Source: Fomes fomentarius (lineage: Eukaryota; Basidiomycota; Agaricomycetes; Polyporales; Polyporaceae). From it: 64,000 nt of DNA. Location of the stretch: positions 2,108,001 through 2,172,000 of the forward strand of contig JABYQN010000005.1 in the NCBI GenBank assembly GCA_022606135.1, given 5' to 3'. Position numbers and translations under genes: made by a program. The notes below the pieces were generated by a model that was given only the letters and a program-made list of their open reading frames with translations, did no database searches and was not told where the DNA came from. This document shows, one piece after another, positions 13,311 to 23,894 of the stretch (the stretch's first letter is position 1; every line of letters begins with the position of its first letter).

Positions 13311-13837
13311 TGGTACGACGTAAGCAGGGTTCCGGACCTGCACCAGCCTTGTACTATCGTGACCTTTGCCGGAGGAATATCGAATCACAAGTATCTCGTG
13401 CTACGTCACACCAGTAATGCTCAAATCCTGTGGGATGTTTGAGATGATATCGAAGAACTATGTCACGAAGCTTGAGTGGAATGGATGTAAAACTGAGTGA
13501 AAGCTGAGAGAAACAGTGGGTCTGACCCCAGTGTTCGCCGGTTTCTCCGAGAGATGATCACATTGGGTCACAATGCCGACCGTAGCCGCATTCCGAGTCC
13601 GCGCGGCATTACTCCGGCTGGCCTGCAAGCTTCGCGCCAAACCCTCAGGATGAGTCGGAGAGCGAATTTGGATTGCTGCGCGGTGGCACCATTTACAGTC
13701 ACGCTCGAGGACCAGATGTTAGTGTTGCTCCAGGTCGGTTTACCATGATTCTGACCTCGAAGAAATTGCTAGTATGCTGAAAGTATACTATTCAGTATGC
13801 ATGCAAAGACTTAGCCACAGTGCCCGGGATCTGGGTT

Positions 13838-13970
13838 ACAGCAAAGTCCAACAACGGAGGGGAAACAGCACTCCAAGTACTACTTTGTTCAAGATCGGAG
13901 TCAACTGTTCACAGATTCGCCCCGTTCTTGTTGCGTCAGGTAGCTAATATACACAGTACCGAACGTGTGA
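13838..13970 (+). pseudogene. Decayed ankyrin-repeat fragment, opposite strand
   Basis: On the + strand the frame reads AKSNNGGETALQVLLCSRSE, then a helix ending FLLRQ, then ANIHS. This closely follows one ankyrin unit (NxxGETALxxALxxxxxxxVxxLLxxGANIxS) with an extra Gly and a small insertion. The same frame later contains VTVILQG (about 14040-14060), echoing VTAILQG in the fragment on the other strand. The two fragments face each other, which suggests rearrangement of one ancestral gene or two separate remnants. Confidence 0.42.
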
Positions 13971-15371
13971 GCATGCATCGTTATCAGCCCATGGAAGGGA
14001 AGCTTATCGCCTCTCCAGCGAACACTGGGGTCACGATAGTCACGGTCATTTTACAAGGCTGTTTCCTGCGCCATTGCCCGTCGTGCCTTCAGATCCAGTG
14101 AATACCCTTGTTTAGTACAAAGGATCCTCCCGCCGAGTTCTACAGGTTCTCGTGATGCCATATAAGGGCAGCCTGAACGCTGAATGTCCTCAGCATTCAC
14201 CTTTTTTCCCTTGATCATCTACTATGGCAAGAGCCACACACCGCGTCTCAGATCTCAGCCCTCCTCACGTGCTCCTCTGACAGACAAACCCAGAGCATTA
14301 GGGCCTAGCCCCTTCAGCATAAGTTCGTTCGTCGTTTTTACTCTTCCACAGAACTGAACCCACCGGCAATATAGTAGAGATATTGGATCGTTGCGAGACA
14401 GCGTCGGATGGCCGCTCCTATCCGCCATCAGACTCAAGTATGCGCGGACGAGCTTCAGCCCACCACAGGTGTGGAGCGGTTGCGTTCGTCGCTGCAGGTG
14501 CGTTTTTGTACTTCGAGATAGAGATTCATATGCTGAAGCAATCTCCCTTTCTTCGTAGAGCTCCGGTGTCCATTGCTTGGTCTGCTAGACCCCCCGCCCC
14601 ATACACACACATCGTGTTCGGCCCACGCACGATGTCGTTGGACGTCCGAGTGTGGAACAGACCAAGCGGAGGGCTACTATACCCCATCACACTTCGGAGG
14701 ATGATCATGCTTAACTATAACCAGACTATAACCATGGACCGCCGCCCGCTGGGGAGGACGCATACTCACACGAAATCGCCGTCCGCAGTGGCCGAATTGA
14801 GGCGTGATAGCGACGTCTACGATCTTGTCTTCGAGGTCTCCCAGCTCTGCACCGCCACATGCCGCTGTTGACATTCGTGCCCATATCCGAGCTTGCGCTT
14901 GACGTGCGCGATGCGGCGGAGCTAAATGACTTGGAGGTCAACTTTTCTGAGATTTCTGAACGACCCTTCGTGGACGGTCCCCATCTTGCCTGCCATGACG
15001 CGGCGGTATCCAGCAGTCACTGTACTCGAGCTCGAGCCACTCGCAGGATGTTGATCCCCGCCCAAGCCCCGCTCAACGCCCATACCCCTGGCGGACAGTA
15101 CACGACTGTCAGTCCCTTTTTACACTTAATCGTGGCTTTGATCACACTGTTTTTCCCATGTATCGCGCTTTGTGTAAGGTCTTTGTTGACTCTTGAAACC
15201 GCCCCAAACATTGCAGTGAAAATAGCTACTTCGGTGATACTTGGTACCTGTTATATATACGACATTCTATCATCGTGCCTATCGTATGTAAGAATGATAC
15301 ATGAGTTGTGCTTCCTGAGCCAAAATCACCCGACACTGGACCTTGTGAACTGAAGCAATACTCAGCCAGCC

Positions 15372-18157
15372 CTATTGCGCGACGCGGGGATGAGGGTCCT
15401 TCCTCAGCATTCCAGGTATGCCCTCCTTGAACGAAGATAACGACCTCCTCAAAGACACAGGAGTCAGCACCCTCTCGGCCTTGATGTTCGTGCGCGCGCC
15501 ATGCTCGGTGTCTCCCTTCCCGCTCGTCGGGCGCACTTCCGCAACGTCAGCTTCCTCTTCATCGCCCTTGTCGTCGAAGTAGCGACCGTTCCTGAGCGAG
15601 GGCGACGAGGGATGCTGACGCAGCATCACCAGGATGGCGTTCATGTCTTCTCCGCTGGGCGCAGAAGAACGCGGGGTGCGTTGGCCATGAGACGCAGGCG
15701 TCTGCACACCTGATGAAGGCGGCTCCGAGAGGTCGGAGGTGTTGGAGTGGAGTGACGAGAGACGTGCACGAAGACTGGCGATGTCTACGTGGGGTACAGT
15801 GGCAGGTGCTTTCTGTGTCGCTGTGGCGGTCATCTCGGAAGTGCCTTTTCCTACAGCCTCTCGCCCAGCCTGAGCGATATCCACACTGCGCTCATCCCGC
15901 TGCGTGTAACGAACCTGGTCCGTGATCATGGACGCAGGTCCCAATTCCGGGACATGCTGATCATGCTGAGCCGACTCAGCAGGCTTTGTTTGCAATATGA
16001 CGATAGGCTCTGGCGCGCCTCTCGGGTCGACGTGCTTGTGGGCCTCCGATTTGAGCCCGCCCCGCTCAAGGTCAACTCCTTCGACGATGGTCGAAACGGG
16101 GGATGTGTCCTGGCGCGGAGCATCCCTAGAGCGCTCGCGGACCATGTTGAGCCACTGCGGTGGGTGCGGAGTGCCGTTGCGCGAGCGTGATGTCCATGTC
16201 CGCGTGATAGAAAGGGTGCGATGGCCGACGGAGAACAGTGGGATAGAAAGTCCGTCTTATATTGTACCGGTCAGCAAGGCTATTCTTGATCAAGGCAGGG
16301 GATCCAGAAGTAAACATAGACTTACGAACAACGATAGACCCGAGCACTATGAAAGCGACAATTGTCTGAATCGTCGCCGCAAGGAGCTCTGCTTGATTTT
16401 CCGGCGGTGAATGGGGCTTGGGAAGCTCTGTCACTGCGAAGGTAGAAACGAAGATCGCGCCTACGCCCATCTAGCTATACATTAGCAGACCCCTTTCATC
16501 AATGAAGACGTTGCCCTTACAGGACCTGTTCTCACAGTCAGACTGACATGCATTGTTGAAGAGTAGCATTACTACGTACCGAAATGCCCAGCGAACAACG
16601 CCTCTTTCCACGACGTTATCTCCGGGACCCATTTGTAGAGGACCAACAGAGCGGGAATGCGGCGGAGCATGAGCACAGCAATGAGCAGAATGACAAGCCT
16701 CCACGGGGTGATTCCGAGCTCTGGCGCATTGAACATGTTGAGCGGCAGCCACGCGCCGATGTAGACGAAGGCCCCGCAGTTCAGAATCAGGTCGATGACC
16801 GAGGAGAACGCCTGGCCTTCGATCTGCGAGTTGAAGTAGCCATCCCAGTTGAGTGCGGAGCCTGTCGCAAGTGTTCTCCTGATGTCAGTTTGGAAACATA
16901 GAGTCCCTTGTAGAGGCGCCGGCGTACCTGCTGCGAAGGCAGCGAGAAGGTCGTCGCTCCCCAGAGTGCGTGTAACTCCAATCGTGAAGAGCGTCAGTGC
17001 AAGGTACTGAGCGATGTACGACTCGCGGTCGATGAAGCCCTTCCCGTGCGAAATCTTCATCAAGCACGAGAATACATAACCTAAGGCGAGGACGGTCAGA
17101 GCGTGGGTCATGGGACGGATGAGCAAGGCCTCACCTATCATTGCCCCGATGATTGCCCCAAGAAGAACCTGGTCTGCGACGAAAAATGAGCTTGGCGGCA
17201 GTCCCACATTATCAAGCACGTACATAAGCATCCGATGAGAAACCAATCCCTGAACGCCACGCTTGCCGGCCGCTCGGTGGTCAGCATCATGGAGAGGCTG
17301 AGGAAGGGATACGCTAGCCCATCGTTTGCCGCAGACTCAGCAGCTATGATCCACCTGAGGTCCTCAGGAACGTGCTTTCTTGCGAATTTGCCGCCTATAT
17401 GCGCAGAAAAACAAAAACACAAGAGCATGAGCAATAACGTCACGGTGAGCCAACTAGTTGTGAGAGTACCCACCAACGATGGCAGCGGAGATGATAGGGT
17501 CCGTTGGGGTCAGGCAAGCAGCGATGACGAGCGCGGAGATGAAATTGAGAGGCGGGAAGAGGGCATAGACGAAAGCTAGGATGTGCGTGGAGACCCATGC
17601 GTGAGAGATGCAGGGTAAGGAGCAAGCAGAAGGACATACCAGCGACGACGAACCATCCCAATGCCATAGTTGGCACAACCATCGTGAGTAGGCCTCTGGC
17701 ATGCTTCGCAAGATATGCCTCCGGGAGCTCGACACCGATGGTAAAGAGCCCCGCAGCAAGAGTGAGGCGCATTATTTCAAGCGTGATAGCGTTCAGGTCT
17801 CCGCCCCAAGACCGAGGACTGAAGATGTTGGCACAGTATGGCCCAAAGATGATGCCGAATGCGGTTCCGAGGACGACTTCGTTGATATAGAGCTATGATA
17901 GTTCCACTTCGCGCGACTTGAATATACGTGTACGATACTCACTTTCTGTTTCACCAGCAGCGAAACCATAGTGAACTAGACAAGTACAAGGATTGGCGCA
18001 AGTGGGGAGGCCAAAAAGTGAGGGACGCTCACCGCGACTGCAAAGCCGCCTATCACTAGGTATGCCAAACCGGGACCGTTGACCTGCGTTGCAAGGGAAG
18101 TCAGCTATTGAGGAGCATGTAGGGTGGAATACAGACTTGGAGGATTTGTGTGGGCAT
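15372..18157 (-). CDS. NHA1: Na+/H+ antiporter, NHA1/Sod2 type, paralog B
   Basis: Twelve exons: 18157-18137, 18083-18033, 17975-17943, 17892-17640, 17575-17474, 17394-17224, 17173-17135, 17080-16928, 16861-16580, 16525-16521, 16470-16326 and 16255-15372, giving 712 aa. Motifs match paralog A: GVELP, CLTPTDPIISAAIVGG, AAESAANDGLAYPF, IDRESYIAQY, HFGPMGVGAIF and HGLSIP. The eleven exons before the tail have exactly the same lengths as in paralog A, including the 5-nt microexon, so the pair arose by duplication of a spliced-type gene. Paralog B lacks the intron that splits A's tail (10113-10047). The tails differ apart from HVPELGPA-MI, suggesting different regulation. The intron 17134-17081 is 54 nt with no stop in frame, so an automatic caller could leave it in and add 18 residues. 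The exchanged ion (Na+, Li+ or K+) cannot be told from sequence. Confidence 0.9.
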
Positions 18158-19069
18158 TGCTTCAGCGTGTGCTTGAGAGAGGATCAGAGAATCAGTGGGA
18201 AAGAAAGGTGGGCAAGGTAGGGAGTCGGCAAGGCCCATGTCGGGGTATATGAGCCCACTCGTAACGCCGAGCATTCAGACAACCTGTTGACAAGCGTGCG
18301 GAGCCGGCAGGGTAGTTGTGTGCATATTGAATTTTGCTGGTAGCCTCAAGGTGGCTTCGAGAACGTGGGTGCTGGTCTGTGGTATGCATATGATACAATC
18401 CCTGCCTCCGCAAGGGCTACGCCGCGAGACGAGTGGAAGATCGAACGAAGCAGAGCAGTCTATCGCGCACGTCTAACGAGTTGTCACTGGTATCAAGCAG
18501 CTCCACTGCAAGTGTCATATAGTACTCTCACCATTGATGGGCAGAGTTTTTGAACGCGCGCGTAACTCCCAGTGTCAAGATGTCGCTCATCTTGAGCCTT
18601 GTGCATTCATTTTGTGCTCATAGCGTCAAGTATGGTATGAAGAGCGATGCAGCATGAATCAACGCCTGTCATGGAGCGCTGGACAAGAGGGATGCTTATA
18701 CCGCACTGTGTCGTCAGTGCGTCCGTGTTAGCAGTGAGTTACTATGAACAGCGCTGGCGTACCGTACGCACATAGTACAATGCCTCCCAAAAGGTACACG
18801 CCGAGAGGGGCGTGACAATCGTCTCGACGAGCATGAAGTAGCACGATCGACAGAACTGCACCGCAGAGGCCGCGCTGCAGCGTGATGCGCGCATGGTAAC
18901 TTCATAGCCATCCGTTCAGCCACGTCGCCCAACAGACGGCATACCGTTTGGATAGATAGATTTGCGTGTTCCATATCTCAAGACTGACCTTTCAATATTG
19001 CCATTCCAGTTCCAGAGGAAAAAAACAGGCAAACAACGACGTGTGCATGATATATAGTCATTACTAACA
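18158..19069. other. Spacer between antiporter B and the pyruvate carrier gene
   Basis: About 900 bp upstream of antiporter B and downstream of the pyruvate carrier gene, both on the minus strand. It should contain the antiporter's promoter. I see no convincing TATA box and no coding feature. Confidence 0.5.
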
Positions 19070-19850
19070 TTAAGCTGGGCTCGCCTTCTGCGCGGGGGCA
19101 GTAACGGGGGATGGCTTGCCAAAGTAAGCTGCGACCGGGTCTTGTTGTGTCTTCTGATAACTGTGAAGAGAAGGAGAGGATTTTAAGAGGCAGGTTCAAG
19201 TTGAGTGGTGCGAGGAGGCATGAGTACGTACTGCCAGATGCGCGCGAGCTGGCCAAGACCTGTGGAGCCGACGAAGAAATTGACCTGCTAAACAGTCAGT
19301 GCTTCTTGCTCACGTGTAGACATGAGCAGACATACGGCAGCCAGGCTGTAGTTAATGGGAGTAATGACCAGCGAGTAGCGCACCCAGATGAAGCCCGTCG
19401 CAGTAAGGGCTAGCGAGCATCAACGTGCGGGCGTAAGCGGCGATTATGAAGTGGAGGAGGGTTGCGGGATGCACGGACCAAGAATATTAGCTCAATTACT
19501 ATTGATAGAGATACGGCATGTAGTACGCACCAACGTTCTGTGATATACTAAGCTTATCCGCCGGGCGGGACAGGTCCTTGAGGCCGGCCGCAACTAAGCA
19601 CCACTTCATGACCGGTGCCCAGAAGAAGACCGTCTTCGGACCTGCGTCAGTCGCGCAAAGGGTAAAACGCAACCATAGAGGATCGTCGACGCCACGCATA
19701 GGAATTGCGGATGCAAAGACAGATGAAGGCGAGCCGGAGAGAGGCCAATTCGGTGAGCTGCAGCTGTGAGGACCGAGAAATCGCACCTGCTGGATGGTTG
19801 AGGAAGGCTTGAAACTTCGAAGCTCCTGCAGAAGCTGCTGCTCCAGACAT
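19070..19850 (-). CDS. MPC2: Mitochondrial pyruvate carrier subunit, MPC2 type
   Basis: Exons 19850-19787, 19641-19531, 19409-19336, 19284-19232 and 19160-19070 give 130 aa, the usual size for the family. MPC subunits pair in the inner mitochondrial membrane to import pyruvate. Diagnostic stretches are FFWAPVMKWCLVAAGLKDLS, RPADKLSISQNVALTATGFI, the segment WVRYSLVITPINYSLAAVNF, and FFVGSTGLGQLARIW. The last exon must begin at 19160, after a CACAG acceptor, to give IWHYQKTQQDP and end in AYFGKPSP...PA. A closer acceptor breaks the frame. The partner subunit (MPC1) is not in the window. Confidence 0.93.
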
Positions 19851-22304
19851 TGCGAGAGGTGTAGAGTAAGTCTAGTAGAAGGAGGTGAGGAAGAGGGAGC
19901 TTGAGGACGTATCGCAAGACGGCGGCGGGGAGTCAGAGCGATCGGACTTTGCTGAGCTCACCCAATCACGTTGGGATACATTAGACGCCCATATGCAACC
20001 GCCCAAGCCGCCTCCTGCCTTCGGCCACTTACAGTATAGAATTCCTCGTTGGGCGGTGTAGCTGATTGCGCAAGTACTGATCAATCTCTTACTTATGGGT
20101 CCCTACCTATCCATTGGGAACCTTGACATCCTCGCTCAGCGTCGTCAGAGTGAGCAAGGTCTCAAGGTGAGGATGCTTGTGGTGTAGTTTCCTAACCTTG
20201 CATAGAATCGTACTAGGAGAACTGAAGGATTAATTTGATTTACCGTTCTCTCTTCTACAGCATCATATGCGTTTACCGGGAGCTTTTGCGACTCTCTAGG
20301 CTCCGCCATGCATCATCGCGAGCGTAGATGACGATGCATCGTATGCTCCACTCGCTATGTGACCACCAGTAACTTCTTACAGGTAGTCCTATCTCCGTTG
20401 GTCAAGCAAGCTCGTCATCTGCCTCCGAGGTTGGTGGGTACGGAATCTTCCCGGCAACCATAATAGCCAGACTGAAGCCCTTTCACCTCGGCAGCTCATG
20501 GCACTGGCCGAACCTTCCCGTGGTAAGATTAATATCACCTCGCAATAGAACGCCGGTGGAATGCCGTCGATCCAATAACGGTCGGGTGAATCTGCCCGCA
20601 GAGAGCGCTAACACCTACTGTTGCCATCCCATGTGTGATGGTTTTGTCATTTAGAACCTAGATAACCACAACTCGGACAACGCCAATACGAAAAAGCATC
20701 CGCCCGGAACACATCATCGGTTTTGCGACTCGGGAGAAAACTTCCACCAATAGCAACTTGCATACACACGAGGAAGAGATTGTTGAGGGAACAACCAGGG
20801 AACAACTCAGGGTCATGGTCGAGAAGCATGTGAGTTCTTCGCCTAAGGGGTACATGTAGGTGCCGGCAACTGGTCGCACTGGACTCGCACTGGGCTTGTC
20901 CTGGACTCGATGTTGGCCCGGGGCAGCTGCAGCTGACATGTGGCGTAGGCTTTCCTGATACCTCGACGTCATAGATTGTATGTCCCGGATGCAGCTCTTG
21001 CGATTGAATGGACATAATCGTCTCGCGGACCTGACGTTCAACATCTGGGGTATGGTGCTCACGCTCGATAAAGTCCTTGACACCAGATTGGTTCCCTTCA
21101 TCATGCCCCAGATGACAAACAAGGCGCAATATTGCAACCGGGAGACTTCTTCTCGGTCTATGTTCTCTCTTCACCTTCACGCTGTCTCGATAAATGTGCG
21201 CCACACGGGCGCAGTGGGGATGAACCAGGCTTCCAGGTACAGTGCCTGTCTCGCAAGCTTTCCATCATCCCACTCAGAGCGCATCTTTGGCCCTTCACGT
21301 CCCTGGACCAGGTGTTCTACATATCCACGGAAGGCGAACTTCGCGACCAGCTGTGGTGGGGACCCCTGGAAGGATGACCTCCATCACGGTTCGGCTCGAC
21401 TGACTACATGCGCCATCGTCAGCAAACGTCATCGCCGCTGCCTTCCAGCGCACTCGTTTGGTTACTGCATGTCTCACATGTCTCATTTACATAGGGCTTC
21501 TTTCGGGACCACGTTTGACTTCGTTTCTCCCATCTCCCGGCTACATTTTCTCCCAGCCTCTCGTGGGGCGCAGCGCTCGCTACGAGCTCGAGGGCTGTAG
21601 ATCCAGGATCCTTCATACCATTCACACTAGCATGTCGCATCTCCGGCTCCCCTTCCCATGGGTGTAGTCCGAGGTGAATACGGTGGCCTGGAATACAATC
21701 AAAGGATGGAACACTCGCCACAATACGGGCTGCCAGCATACTTCCCGGACATCAGAATCACAACCCTGTCGCCGCGACGCCTTTTAGATGCAATTCCAGC
21801 TCCACCCGCGCCGAATGCACTGCATCCCTCACGCCTCCCAGCGAGCATCGCAGGGCATCGCGCCCGAACGCGCCACAGCATGTCTCTGCAACGCAATGTT
21901 TCTCTGGCTGACCCGCGGGGGTTCTTCACGCAGGACACTGGACAGATTGTCAGATAACCTGGTGGCCTAAACCCATAACGGCTGGGTGATCTTCCCAGCG
22001 GCTCGCAGAACCGGGAGTTACTTTGGCGGGCGCGCAGTCGCGAAGTGCCCACGGGTCATGGATCGGAAGTCTTCGCGCTGGTGTCCCTTTGCACGCATGC
22101 CTGACCGCACGCGCTATCGCTGATGTTCTGACACCAGGCAGCTGCCGCGGCGCCCGGATTGCTCAGAGCTCCGCCGCTCGCTCCCCGGTGGTCTGTTCGG
22201 AAGCTACTACTACTGGTCAACCGCGAGAGTTCGCGGAGTCCGGACGACGCTTCGGCTGGAAGATGCCGCGATGCAGGTCAGCCACTCCACGGTCCAGAAC
22301 CAGG

Positions 22305-22310
22305 TATAAA
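22305..22310 (+). promoter_or_regulatory. TATA box with pyrimidine-rich leader, target unclear
   Basis: TATAAA is followed by a C/T-rich stretch at about 22350-22400, the same layout seen before real genes in this window. Two short frames start behind it (ATG at 22410, 55 codons; ATG at 22452, about 111 codons). Neither looks like a known protein, so it may drive an unrecognised small or non-coding transcript. Confidence 0.35.
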
Positions 22311-22451
22311 GGGAGCAAGGACGAGCCCTCGAAAGCTCAGGCTCGACACTCCCTTGATATCTTTTTCTTTCCTTGACTATATCTTTCTGACCCTTTCCTA
22401 CCCCGAGCTATGCACGTCCGTGCCGGTGCAGGAGCAGTCACCCCGGCAGTC

Positions 22452-22788
22452 TATGCGCACCACCACTCGACGCTGCGTATCACCCCTGCGAGTCCGCGGC
22501 GGGGTCGCGTTCGGGTCGTGGCGGCCGCAAGGATTGACCGGGTGCGGCTTCTGCACCAGACGACTGGCTGCTCGTAGAACGTGTCTTGCCCCATACGTTT
22601 TGGTTACTGCTTCGCGATCCGCGTCCGCGTCCGCGTCCACTGATTGCGTGGGCACACGCGGGAGTGCGGGAGATATCTTATCTTTTCTGTGTAGATGTTC
22701 TACACCATCGATTAGATGCATATACTATGTATCGTCGGGAGGGAAACGATTGCGAATTGGTCAATACCTGATGACGAGTGCGTGGTAG
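22452..22788 (+). CDS. Doubtful small hypothetical protein
   Basis: A single-exon frame of about 111 aa begins at an ATG 142 bp after a good TATA box. It is Arg/Ser/Cys-rich, contains SASASAST from a hexanucleotide run, and has no domain I know. A competing 55-codon frame starts at 22410 in another frame. Only the promoter-like sequence upstream supports it, and chance is a serious alternative. Confidence 0.15.
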
Positions 22789-23894
22789 ATGACGTGGTTA
22801 CTGTTCTATCTGTCCGGTAGGACAGTTCATTGATGACGTAGGCGGGTGTTTTCTTTCAACGAAACGAACAGTGACTATCAAATGCGAGGAAGCAGCGCCG
22901 CTGACAACCGATGGATATATAGTTCAGTATGACATCCTGCTTATCTACCGTAGATTCCTGTATTACAGCCGTGCTTGACGAGTGCGTAGCATTCGCATCA
23001 CATCATCTCAGTGCATCAACCATGCCAACGTGCGTTAGCCACAGCTGCGACGGCCACGGTGTGTATCATAAGGAGGTCGACAGCGGCATGCCAGGTGGGG
23101 GCAGCATTTACTTCATCCCTGGACGGTAGCACAGAAGAACCAAGGTCAAGAGATTAGTATTCGGTGCATTCCTTCGTGTCTTTCTGGAACCGACTCTGGA
23201 GGGTTTATCCGTTCCGCCACTCTTCCATTCTCAGTAACAGAAAGACACATAATTCACTCAAGTGCCGCCTCCAGGATACGTGATTCAACGGAGAACGGCA
23301 CCACGTACGGTCAGAGACGTTATCAGACGGCTGGGCCTGCCAAGTGACTACAAGCAGTCAAGTTAAGTATTATGATACTGATGGTGCCATCAATGTTGTA
23401 CTTGTTACGGTTGGAATGCAAGTACGCTCATACCTAAAACAAAGCCACAACAGAATTGAACCAATTAGAAAGAAAGGCTATGAAGCATGCTCACTAGTGA
23501 AACTACTCACATTTCGAAGATTTTAGGTGGAGATAAGATCCCTGGCCCGGATCATAATCAATACGTACTCGACGGTGGCAACATCGGTCGATGTATTCAA
23601 GTCATACTGATAGCAATCATTGTAGCACTGTTGGCGGCGGTTGCTCTGAAGCAAAGGAACTCACAGACTCAGCTTCAAGACTGGAAGGACGAAGGACGGC
23701 CTGCGGTCCGACCTTGCCGACTTCGTGCTTGACAGGTGTTTTCCCACCACGTGCAAGAGGACTGACACGCCTCTGCGTCAGAGGCATCGTGTCCAGTAGC
23801 TCCGCTGAGCTGCATTCAAACGGCCGCCAAACGGCCGCGCACGTCCACACGACCTCTTACTTCACTCCTGCGTCCTACGACAATATTGACGACG

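Larger units (their letters stand above)
12497..15371. other. Spacer between the two antiporter genes
   Basis: This 2.9 kb stretch must hold the promoter of paralog A and the 3' end of paralog B's transcript. In its middle are two decayed ankyrin-like fragments (annotated separately) and an imperfect hairpin around 13772-13800. I see no intact gene. An open frame at 14859-15353 (+) has no recognisable domain. Confidence 0.55.
19851..23894. other. 4 kb without a recognisable gene
   Basis: The stretch holds overlapping open frames on both strands at 20647-21600 and 22023-22788 but no recognisable domain and no clear splice chain. A TATA box at 22305 with a pyrimidine-rich leader and short frames behind it is noted separately. 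A (GCGTCC)3 run lies at 22621-22638. The last few hundred bases should include the promoter of the Apq12-like gene. Confidence 0.5.

Noticed and set aside
17081..17134. Reading the antiporter B segment as coding (18 extra residues)
   Set aside because: GT-AG ends, a CTGAC branch-like site and the matching intron in paralog A show it is an intron. The spliced product aligns without a gap.
20647..21600. 185-codon (-) and 206-codon (+) overlapping frames
   Set aside because: Some Cys/His pairs hint at a zinc site, but spacing fits no family and no exon chain can be built.
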